A DNA stretch of 10,180 bases from NCBI GenBank assembly GCA_963693635.1, contig CAVOBC010000156.1:1-10180 (forward strand), in the 5' to 3' direction. Both the position numbers and the translations under genes were made by a program. Below the pieces are notes generated by a model. That model was given only the letters and a program-made list of their open reading frames with translations, made no database searches and was not told where the DNA came from. Each line of letters opens with the position of its first letter. Positions within the stretch are counted from its first letter, which is position 1. This DNA comes from CAVOBC01 sp963693635. GTDB taxonomy: Bacteria; Pseudomonadota; Gammaproteobacteria; Pseudomonadales; Azotimanducaceae. Below, piece by piece: positions 1 through 6,794 of the stretch.

Positions 1-94
1 AGGGTTTGCGTTTTTCTTGCCGTTTCCAGCGAGCGCTCGATCTAAAGCAGTCGTTGCATCAGACCTTCGATCCTTTATTTATTGGGGTCAGTTA

Positions 95-168
95 GGGCCT
101 TCGACCTAAAGGCCCTTGACCTAAGGCCCTTGACCTAAAGCCCTTGACCTAAAGCCCTTGACCTAAAG
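95..168. repeat. Tandem 14-bp repeat, about five copies, overlapping the hppA stop
   Basis: The core GACCTAA recurs at 103-109, 118-124, 132-138, 146-152 and 160-166, with spacings of 15, 14, 14 and 14. The last two units (141-154 and 155-168) are identical. The hppA stop codon (CTA on the plus strand, 163-165) lies inside the last copy, so the array starts within the 3' end of the gene and continues downstream of it. The first copy and its flank also form a perfect 7-bp stem: GGGCCTT at 95-101 pairs with AAGGCCC at 109-115 across a 7-base loop. It lies about 48-68 nt after the hppA stop, with no T-run behind it. A looser relative (GACCTTCGATCCTTTA) lies at about 62-77. The periodicity is visible directly; any role is unknown. 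Confidence 0.9.
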
Positions 169-2184
169 AAGGGGTGCAATGACGAGGCTGACGATCGCCA
201 TCACGTTGATCAGGATGTTCATTGCGGGACCGGATGTGTCCTTGAACGGGTCGCCGACCGTGTCGCCGACCACAACCGCTGCATGCACGTCTGAACCTTT
301 GCCGCCGAGGTTGCCCTTCTCGACATACTTCTTGGCGTTATCCCATGCGCCGCCAGCGTTAGCCATCATAAGCGCCATGAGTACGCAACCGAGCAACGCA
401 CCGGCGAGCATGCCACCGAGGCTCTCGGCGCCCAGGATAAAGCCAACGACGGGCGGCATGGAGACGGCGATGACGCCAGGCAGGATCATTTTCTTGAGCG
501 CTGCGCGGGTCGCGATGTCCACGCACTTGGCGTGGTCCGGGTCTGCGGTGCCTTCCATCAGGCCCTCTATCTCACGGAACTGGCGCCGAATCTCTTCGAT
601 CATTTCCATGGCAGCATCACCAACCGAGGTCATGGTCATGGACGCGATCAGGAATGGCAAAACACCGCCGATGAAGACCCCGACCAGCACTTTCGGGTTG
701 GAGAGTTCCAGCGAGAAGGCCGCGTCCTTAAGGGCCATTGTTTCCACAAATGCGGCGATGATCGCGAGCGCCGCGAGGGCAGCGGCACCGATGGCAAAGC
801 CCTTACCGATCGCTGCGGTCGTGTTTCCAACCTCGTCGAGGCCGTCAGTGATTTTGCGAACATCTTCTCCCAGGCCACCCATCTCCGCGATGCCGCCCGC
901 GTTGTCTGCAACGGGTCCGTACGCATCGAGGGCCATGGTCATACCGACGGTTGCGAGCATGCCGACTGCCGCGATACCAACCCCGTAGAGGCCCGCGAGT
1001 TCGGTAGATGCATAGATGATGGCGCTGATCGTGAGTACAGGAATGACGACTGACTGCATGCCGACTGCGAGCCCGGTGATCATGACGGTTGCGGTCCCGG
1101 TCGTGCCGGCTTCGGCGATTCTGATGACGGGCGCTTTGCCGGTGTAGTAGGACGTGACGAGGCCGATCACGATTCCTCCGACGGTGCCGGCGACGACGGC
1201 ACCGAAGACATTGACTGAAATGCCAAGGAATTCGGTCAGGAAGTACGCGGAGATAATCAGTGCAACCGCGGACGCCTGGTGACCGAGGCTGAGTGCACGC
1301 TCCGGGTCGGTGTTGGAAAGCGTGCGCACGAGCAGTATGCCGAAGATGGAACACAAGAGCCCGAGCGACGACAGGGCGAGTGGCAGGAACATGAGCGCTT
1401 CACGCTTGCCGTCAGCGGCGATGGCGTCGATGCCATACGCGCCGCCGATGGTCAGCGTTGAGGCGATTGCGATCGATGCGATCATCGACCCGCAATAGGA
1501 TTCGAAGATATCGGAACCCATACCGGCAACGTCACCGACGTTGTCGCCCACGTTGTCGGCGATAACGCCTGGATTGCGGGGATCATCTTCCGGGATGCCG
1601 GCTTCGATCTTGCCGACGAGGTCGGCTCCGACGTCTGCGCTCTTGGTAAAGATGCCGCCGCCAACACGAGAGAAGAGCGCGACTGAGGATGCGCCCATGC
1701 CGAAGCCGTGGATGGCGTGTGCCGTTTCAGGGTCGCCGCCAAAGAACCAATAAAGTGAACCGAGTCCGAGCAGGCCGAGCGAGGCGACGCAGAGGCCCAT
1801 GACCGAACCGCCGTAGAAGGCGACCGTTAATGCACTCGCTTCCCCGTTCGTTGCTGCTGCAGTCGTGGTTCTTACGTTCGCTTTGGTGGCGGAGAACATG
1901 CCGAGGTAGCCGGCGAGTGCGGAGGACAGTGCGCCGACGGCGAATGAAAGCGCGGTCTGAAAACCGAGTGCCACCCATGTGATGACTAGCAGCACACTGG
2001 CAAATATCGCAAGCATGGCGTACTCCCGGTGCATAAAGACCATCGCGCCTTCATGGATGGCGGCCGCGATCTTTTTGACCTTGTCGCTGCCTTCGTCGTA
2101 GCGCGTCATCAGAATGTAGATGACGAGCGCACAAGCGAGTCCAAAGACACCGAAGATCGGTGGCAAAATTGCATAGTTGCTCAT
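163..2184 (-). CDS. hppA: Membrane-bound ion-translocating pyrophosphatase, K+-dependent type
   Basis: HppA hydrolyses cytoplasmic pyrophosphate and uses the energy to pump H+ (or Na+) across the inner membrane. It is a single-subunit protein of about 16 helices. The 673-residue length is normal for bacterial members. The family hallmark runs from about residue 175 to 230: GGGIFTKSADVGADLVGK, then the Asp-rich IADNVGDNVGDVAGMGSD that binds Mg-pyrophosphate, then FESY with Glu228. A second Asp-rich block lies near the C-terminus (DNAKKYVE and GDTVGDPFKDTSGP, about 615-652). The potassium determinant reads GNTTAAIGKG, with Ala457 and Gly460; K+-independent enzymes have Lys and Thr there. H+ versus Na+ specificity cannot be decided by eye. 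The ATG at 2184 has a GGAAAAG-like site 8 nt upstream and gives a natural first helix. It is the last gene of the minus-strand series, 284 bp after the DUF2333 gene. Confidence 0.97.
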   Translation of the reverse strand: MSNYAILPPIFGVFGLACALVIYILMTRYDEGSDKVKKIAAAIHEGAMVFMHREYAMLAIFASVLLVITWVALGFQTALSFAVGALSSALAGYLGMFSATKANVRTTTAAATNGEASALTVAFYGGSVMGLCVASLGLLGLGSLYWFFGGDPETAHAIHGFGMGASSVALFSRVGGGIFTKSADVGADLVGKIEAGIPEDDPRNPGVIADNVGDNVGDVAGMGSDIFESYCGSMIASIAIASTLTIGGAYGIDAIAADGKREALMFLPLALSSLGLLCSIFGILLVRTLSNTDPERALSLGHQASAVALIISAYFLTEFLGISVNVFGAVVAGTVGGIVIGLVTSYYTGKAPVIRIAEAGTTGTATVMITGLAVGMQSVVIPVLTISAIIYASTELAGLYGVGIAAVGMLATVGMTMALDAYGPVADNAGGIAEMGGLGEDVRKITDGLDEVGNTTAAIGKGFAIGAAALAALAIIAAFVETMALKDAAFSLELSNPKVLVGVFIGGVLPFLIASMTMTSVGDAAMEMIEEIRRQFREIEGLMEGTADPDHAKCVDIATRAALKKMILPGVIAVSMPPVVGFILGAESLGGMLAGALLGCVLMALMMANAGGAWDNAKKYVEKGNLGGKGSDVHAAVVVGDTVGDPFKDTSGPAMNILINVMAIVSLVIAPLL

Positions 2185-2246
2185 AGTGGGTACTTTTCCG
2201 GGGGTGCGTTTACGTCTTGTCTGATCTTTTCTTGTTCTGCTTTCAT
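2181..2246 (-). CDS. Possible 21-codon leader ORF overlapping the hppA start
   Basis: On the minus strand an ATG at 2246-2244 opens a frame of 21 codons (MKAEQEKIRQDVNAPPEKYP plus Leu). Its TGA overlaps the hppA ATG as ATGA, the usual arrangement for translational coupling. The frame stays open upstream to a TGA at 2300-2298, but that stretch has no ATG, GTG or TTG. The peptide is hydrophilic, rich in Lys, Glu and Gln, and ends with a Pro-rich tail. I recognise no family. The site before its ATG (GAAAATGAG) is only a weak ribosome binding site. It could be a leader peptide controlling hppA translation, or just A-rich 5' untranslated sequence that happens to be open. Confidence 0.25.
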   Translation of the reverse strand: MKAEQEKIRQDVNAPPEKYPL

Positions 2247-2376
2247 CTCATTTTCGTCGTCAGGTTTGCCGAACGTTTCAGATGCAGCGCGATGAGATCA
2301 CGCGAACATCCACATTGTCCGTTCAGTGATGGACCCGTCGACAAACCGGCGACATATTACAGAAGTGAGAGTGCAC

Positions 2377-2398
2377 AAAAAAGGCCGGGAGCGGTCGG
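2377..2398 (-). terminator. Weak candidate rho-independent terminator after the DUF2333 gene
   Basis: Read on the minus strand, GACCG and CGGCC form a short stem with one mismatch and a CTCC loop, followed immediately by TTTTTT (plus-strand A-run at 2377-2382). It lies about 70 nt after the stop of the DUF2333 gene and about 190 nt before the hppA start. It could separate hppA from the genes upstream of it. The stem is short and imperfect, so this is a weak call. Confidence 0.3.
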
Positions 2399-2468
2399 AT
2401 TGCACCGTTTTGGCGCTGTTGTCTGCCGAACAGCATGCCTCAGGCGGGCGTCAGCCCATCCAGGCCGC

Positions 2469-3509
2469 TTAGCCGTTCTCGAGCAGGCGCCGCAGGTCGA
2501 TGATCGCGGCGTTGGCCCTGGAGATGTGCGAGCCCATGATCAGTGAGTGGTTCGCGAGCACGCCGAGGCCGTCTCCGTTCAGAATGACGGGGCTAAAGAG
2601 CGCGTCTTGCGTGGGTTCGAGTTCGCGGATGATCTGTCGCATGGACACGAGCGCGTTTTTCTTGAGCAGTACGTCTCGGAAGTCCACTTCGACCGCTGTA
2701 AGGAGATGAAGAAGCGCCCAGGTTGAGCCCCGCGCTTCATAGAAGACGTCATCCAACAGCATCCAGGCGGTCTTGACGTGGGTCTCTGAGCTTGCGGTTG
2801 ATTGGGTGGCCGAAGCATCACCCGCGAGCGAGATGTCGAGCTGACGTTTTCCAACAGACGCGGACAGGCGTTGGGACAGGCTTCCAAGCCGTGTTTCAAC
2901 CTCAGCGAGCCAGGTGTTGAGATTGTCGGTTCGCGCGTAAAACAGGGCGTTGTTCTGATCCGTGTCACCCAACCGCACGAGATAGTCGACGAGGGCGCGG
3001 GTACCCTTTTTGTACTCGCCCTCGGTCTCCGGCAGGATCCAGGCGTCGCTATCGAAATAAAATTGATTCTCGGCCAGGACGAGGGCCGCATCTTCGGTCG
3101 ATTGTGACTGGGATCGGGACAGTGTTTTGCGCAGGGTGCGCACCATGTCGCGCACCTGCACAAGGACCCCAAACTCCCAGCGGGGCACGTTGTCCATCCA
3201 GATTGATGGTGGAGTGATGTCGTTTGTCAGGTAGCCGCCGCGCTTGTTGAGCAGGACATCGGTCATCTTTATCAGCGTGGCCACGGTCGCCGAACCGGTA
3301 ACCGCATTCGTTTGGTGCTCGGCGGTTAGCCCTTTCGTATTCGCTGCAACGTCAAAGGTGGCGGGTTCGTGATCAAGAATGAAGCCGTAAATGCCGATGG
3401 CAAGCGCAGCAACTGAAGCGACGCCTGCTGCCGCCTTCGTGACTGTGCCGCCGCTGCGGATGTCCCAGCCGTCAGTCAGCTTCTGTTTGAAATCGGTAAG
3501 GCTTGCCAC
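2469..3509 (-). CDS. DUF2333 family membrane-anchored protein
   Basis: A 346-residue protein that I recognise as DUF2333 (PF10095), a conserved gammaproteobacterial family of unknown function. One transmembrane segment (about residues 24-45) follows a short cytoplasmic N-terminus; the rest should be periplasmic. Family hallmarks in order: LLNKRGGYLTND (about 86-97), WMDNVPRWEFGVLVQVRDM (104-122), SRSQSQSTEDA (131-141), FYARTDNLNTWL, RLGSLSQRLSASVGKRQL, VFYEARGSTWAL, the VDFRDVLLKKNALVSMRQI block, and a C-terminal ISRANAAIIDLRRLL. Length is normal and no expected block is missing. The start is GTG (CAC at 3507-3509) with only a weak GGGACG-type site upstream. The nearby ATG at 3511 is out of frame. 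It follows the broken lapD by 87 bp on the same strand and may share its transcript. Identity is firm; no function can be given. Confidence 0.9.
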   Translation of the reverse strand: MASLTDFKQKLTDGWDIRSGGTVTKAAAGVASVAALAIGIYGFILDHEPATFDVAANTKGLTAEHQTNAVTGSATVATLIKMTDVLLNKRGGYLTNDITPPSIWMDNVPRWEFGVLVQVRDMVRTLRKTLSRSQSQSTEDAALVLAENQFYFDSDAWILPETEGEYKKGTRALVDYLVRLGDTDQNNALFYARTDNLNTWLAEVETRLGSLSQRLSASVGKRQLDISLAGDASATQSTASSETHVKTAWMLLDDVFYEARGSTWALLHLLTAVEVDFRDVLLKKNALVSMRQIIRELEPTQDALFSPVILNGDGLGVLANHSLIMGSHISRANAAIIDLRRLLENG

Positions 3510-3596
3510 ATGTCGTCCCGAAAGCCGGATGATCGATCATGTTAACTCACCGCCTGAGGACGGCGAAGCAAAAAACGGGCGCTCTCAGACCCAAGG

Positions 3597-5630
3597 TTAA
3601 CGCACAGGCAGGGGTCCGGGACGGCCCAACAGGTGGCCGATACCGCAGTCGACGCCAAGTCGCTGCAGGCAGTCGAGATCTGCTTGCTGCTCAAAGCCCT
3701 CGGCGGTCACGAGGATGTCTCTTGCGTGGCAGATTTGTAGGGTCGACTCGATGAAGAACTGGTGATCCGGGCGTTCGGCAATGCCGGTGACGTAACTGCG
3801 GTCGAGCTTCACCATGCTGATCTCGAGTTGCGAGAGGTATGCGAACGAGGTCGCGCCGCTGCCGAAGTGATCGATCGAGAACTGGTAGCCGAAGCGGCCG
3901 GCTTCGCTCATGAGATGGGCGAGTCCTGCGGGCGAGTGTTTGATCGCGCGTTCGTCGATCTCGAAAATACACTCGCTTGATGGCGTTTTGGCGACTGTAT
4001 CGCGCAGCCAGGCGACAAACTTGGGGTGCCGCAGTGCCTGGGTCGAAAGGTTCATTACGAGCGGTCCGGCGTCCGTCGCGACTGCGAGTGCTTTGGAGAT
4101 GATCGTCTTGTCGAGTGCGGGCAGCAGTCCGAATCGCTCGGCCATGGGAATGAATTCCGCCGCCGCGACGACGCCTTCCGGCAACTCGGCGCGAGCGTAG
4201 ACCTCGTTGGCCAACAGGCGCAACGGCACGTCGATGTTGGTGGCGCCGGAGATGTCCGACATTGTTTGACGTCGAGAGATGGCGTATAGCGGCTGATAGT
4301 AGAGCAGCAATGAGCCGCTCGAGATGATCTCGGCGAGCGTGTATCTCCATACGGATGCGGGGCGTACCAGGTCCCGCTTTTGCTCATCGTCGATGACGAT
4401 GAGCGCGGTCCCGTTGGGTGATTCTGCGACGGCACGCCACAGGGCCGTGTCGGCGGTGCTGAGCAGGGTCTCGCGAACGGCGGTTGACGGCGCTTGCTCC
4501 CCGACCATCTGGCCCTCCTCCGTAGCCTCGTCCGTAGAGGGGTCCGTAGCCGTCGTTGTGTCTATGTTCGCGTACACCAGGGCAAGATGGCTGGTGCAAC
4601 CGTAACCGCTGAAACCCGGGTCCGAGTTCAGCCTTATGTTGAGTTCCGTGAACAGTTGCTGCAGTCGCAATCGGGCGCGCTCAAGGCCCGGCGAGGGCAG
4701 GTAAACCGCGACGTCTGAATCGAGCGTTGAGCTGAGAGATTCGGCCTACCAGAAGCTGATCGCCGGCGTCGCGGCCGAAACGTGCGTTGACGTCACCGAA
4801 GTTGCTGATCTGAATCAGCACGATCGCGATGTTGTGAGGTGACTCGTCGTCACTGAGAGCAGCGTCCACTGCTGCGTCGAAGCAACCGCGGTTGGCGACG
4901 CCGGTCACACTGTCGGTGTTTGCGGCTGCGTGCAGTCGCTCGGTCAACTGAATCTGGCCGCCATACATCGACTGCATGCGGGCAGACAAGCGGTTCATGG
5001 CCGTGACGAGCTGCCGCAGCTCGAGCAACCTCGGGAGCTGTGGAATCCTGACGAAATCCCAGTCTGAAATGCCGGCGGGCCCTGGTCGAGCACCTACAAT
5101 AGTGGCCGCATTGAAATCCGGAGGCCGAGCCCAACGATGAGATAACTCAGGATTGCGACCAGCGTGAACATCAGCAGGTAATCCTGAGTCATCCGCCACA
5201 GGTCCTGATACGCGTAGCCGGGATGAGCCGTCACCGTGAGTGTGCCGCGACGCGACCAGCCCGACATGATTTCGGCCTGGCCCGCCGGGGACGGCAGGGG
5301 AACGAGATTGATAAACCAACCGGGCACATCGTTGATGAACACGGGAGAGCTGAGTTGGAGCAGCGTTCTGTCGTCCACGCTGGCGACGTGCACGGTCTGG
5401 AAGTGACCACTGTCGAACATGGCGCGCGACAATGACTCAAGTCCGATCACATCGTCAGCATCAAGTGACGAGATCGACATGGCGAGGGATGTCGCGGTGT
5501 CTTGAGCGTGCACCTGCAACTGCTCCCGGAGATAGCGGCTCGAACCCTGGATCGTGATGACGTACAGCGCGGCGAAGAGCACGAGAATCATCCCCATCGT
5601 CATGATCATGGTTTGTCGGAACAGGCTCAT
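3597..5630 (-). pseudogene. lapD: Broken lapD: inner-membrane c-di-GMP receptor controlling LapG
   Basis: LapD is a two-helix inner-membrane receptor. Its inactive GGDEF and EAL domains bind cyclic-di-GMP, and its periplasmic domain then sequesters the protease LapG. Frame 1 (5630-5094) starts with MSLFRQ and has TM1 (about 6-26) and the LapD/MoxY N-terminal domain, including FINDVPGWFINL and the GW at residue 125, which matches the Trp125 known in Pseudomonas LapD. TM2 (about 150-170) ends at RPLL, followed by TAG at 5096-5094. The reading changes frame near 5090-5070 and continues with DWDFVRIPQLPRLLELRQLV and a degenerate GGDEF (DSVTGVANRGCF). It changes again near 4700-4740 into a degenerate EAL domain: EVYAR for EALVR, DHFGSG for DDFGTG, IGH for QGY. 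No GGDEF signature is found in any frame. EAL decay is normal for LapD; the stop and frame changes are not. An alternative start is ATG 5651. Confidence 0.88.
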
Positions 5631-5660
5631 GACAGCCCCCCAGACGGACATACGGGTCTC

Positions 5661-5685
5661 GCGAGCGGTGCAGGGATGCACCGCC
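5661..5685 (+). repeat. 25-bp hairpin repeat, left copy of an inverted pair (REP-like)
   Basis: This 25-bp sequence is the exact reverse complement of 6677-6701. Internally it is a near-palindrome: GCGGTGCA (5665-5672), loop GGGA, TGCACCGC (5677-5684), an 8-bp perfect stem. It sits 31 nt upstream of the lapD ATG at 5630, in the lapG-lapD gap. Outside the 25 bp the two copies diverge at once. Short GC-rich hairpins with a GGGATG-type loop are typical of dispersed extragenic REP elements in gammaproteobacteria, and that is my best guess. On the plus strand it is followed by CATTGTTGG, a poor terminator tail. Confidence 0.9.
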
Positions 5686-5799
5686 ATTGTTGGCGATTTG
5701 TCGGGCGCGGGGGCAGGCCCGCGACGTAAGAACTCGTCACGATGCAAGAGCGGCAGGAGAGCCCTTTTTCATCCGACTGATAGTGCTTGCAGGGTTGGA

Positions 5800-6604
5800 T
5801 CATGTGGGCGCCATTTGCTCGTGCATGCGACTGATGAAGTCGTCCCACACGTTCTTGATTGAATAACTGCCGCGTCCGCGTTGTTTGGCACCGCAGAGCT
5901 GGTTGCCGTTGAAGCTGAAGACGGGGGTCAGGTCGCGCCTGCGCGATGCCGGTTTGATACCGGGGACGAGGTTATCAAGCACCAGGGGCTCTGCACCGGG
6001 CTGGGCATAGTAGGTCACGACCATGTGGGCCTGGCTGATGCTCCGAGCGTTGACGTAGGTGATTCGGAGGTTGTCTTTGGGGATGCCGAGTGCCGTCAAC
6101 GTGAAATATTTGGCGAGCGAAAAGTCCTCGTAGTCGCCGCGGTCTGTGGCGAGGAACTCGATGGGTGTCGCCCAGTAATCATCGCGTTGCCAGTGCTCGG
6201 GGTCCGATACGGAATCGGCTGCGGTTGAAGAAATCGTTGACTGCAGCGAGTTTCTGCTGCGTTGGCGGTGACTGGCCTTCGTCCACAAGATTGCGCCAGA
6301 GTGTGGCCCGGGCCCGGGCGCGTCGGCCGTACTGGTCGGACACCATGTCGAGCACCTGCTCGCTAATCCCCAGACCGTCAGCCACGCAGACGGCGGCGGT
6401 AAGGACGAGGATGATGATCGGCGTTCCCTGCCGTACGATGTGCTCTGCTCCGGTGGTCAGGATGAGGCTGCGAAATGAGTGGCAGTCAGTCGTTGGGAGG
6501 ATGGCCTCAATGGGGGCAAGCGCTTCTGCTGGCCTGGCCGAGGCTCTTGCCGGACGCAAACGCCTTTTGCTCAGATTAACTAGTTCCTGTCCCAAAATTG
6601 TCAT
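5800..6604 (-). pseudogene. lapG: Broken lapG: periplasmic Cys protease of adhesins, catalytic Cys replaced by Tyr
   Basis: LapG (bacterial transglutaminase-like cysteine proteinase, PF06035) cleaves LapA-type surface adhesins when LapD releases it. The N-terminal part is in one frame: a hydrophobic signal segment (PIIILVLTAAVCVADG), then SEQVLDMVSDQYG and LAAVNDFFNRSRF. The frame changes at the TTCC at 6214-6211. Dropping one base there gives NRSRFVSDPEHWQRDDYWAT, the expected family path. The second frame runs to TGA 5802-5800 with DYWATPIEFL, LRITYVNAR, SQAHMVVTYY, PLVLDNL and LTPVFSFNG. The catalytic triad is incomplete: the His codon (6027-6025) and Asp codon (5976-5974) are present, but the Cys of GDCEDF is TAC (6132-6130), giving GDYEDF. 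The start is uncertain. No start codon lies just before the signal segment; I used ATG 6604, which adds an atypical N-terminal extension. The gene is probably non-functional. Confidence 0.88.
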
Positions 6605-6671
6605 CCTGACAATTCTTGGGAGTCGGTTTGCAAACAAACCTCGCATGATCTTGCAGAAAAGAGGCCTGTGG

Positions 6672-6697
6672 AAAAAGGCGGTGCATCCCTGCACCGC
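6672..6697 (-). terminator. Rho-independent terminator after the lipoprotein gene
   Basis: Read on the minus strand, GCGGTGCA, loop GGGA and TGCACCGC form a perfect 8-bp GC-rich stem, followed by C and then TTTTT (plus A-run 6672-6676). It lies about 98 nt after the stop of the lipoprotein gene and ahead of lapG. It would end the lipoprotein transcript and force lapG to use its own promoter. The stem is part of the right copy of the 25-bp inverted repeat, so a mobile REP-type hairpin may have been recruited as a terminator. Confidence 0.6.
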
Positions 6698-6701
6698 TCG
6701 C
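6677..6701 (-). repeat. 25-bp hairpin repeat, right copy of the inverted pair (REP-like)
   Basis: Exact reverse complement of 5661-5685, with the 8-bp stem at 6678-6685 and 6690-6697 and loop TCCC on the plus strand. The pair encloses 991 bases if the right copy's start is counted from the left copy's end, which covers all of the recognisable lapG. No target-site duplication is visible next to the two copies (TCTC left, CAGT right), so they do not look like the ends of one transposed unit. Two separate REP insertions in opposite orientation are more likely. Confidence 0.9.
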
Positions 6702-6794
6702 CAGTGCCAGCCCCAGAATGTAGTTCCGTGACAAGAACCAACTATAGTCAGCGATCGACGGGTTGCCAGCGGGCACCCTCGTCAGGAGACGCCG

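Noticed and set aside
179..988. Long plus-strand open frame (269 codons) opposite hppA
   Set aside because: It is antisense to a textbook HppA sequence, has low-complexity Ala/Ser/Pro/Arg composition, and shows no recognisable domain. It is a shadow of GC-rich codon use.
3529..3540. Perfect 12-bp palindrome ATGATCGATCAT 20 nt upstream of the DUF2333 start
   Set aside because: It could be an operator, but a single short palindrome built of GATC units is not enough; no second site or promoter was seen.
3556..3597. Possible terminator after lapD (short GGG/CCC stem followed by TTTTTT on the minus strand)
   Set aside because: Only three to four base pairs can form, so the stem is too weak to support.
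4500..4560. TCCGTAG repeated three times, looking like a microsatellite
   Set aside because: It encodes a Thr/Asp/Glu-rich low-complexity linker inside the lapD GGDEF region. The copies are irregularly spaced and few.
3597..4670. Third-frame piece of lapD as an independent EAL-only protein
   Set aside because: Its ATG lies inside the GGDEF fold, and the upstream codons in the same frame (SDVAVYLPSPGLERAR) are still GGDEF-like, so it is a fragment and not a separate gene.
5661..6701. lapG segment as an insertion sequence or MITE with 25-bp terminal inverted repeats
   Set aside because: There is no transposase, the content is a recognisable lapG in its expected place beside lapD, and no target-site duplication is visible outside the repeats.
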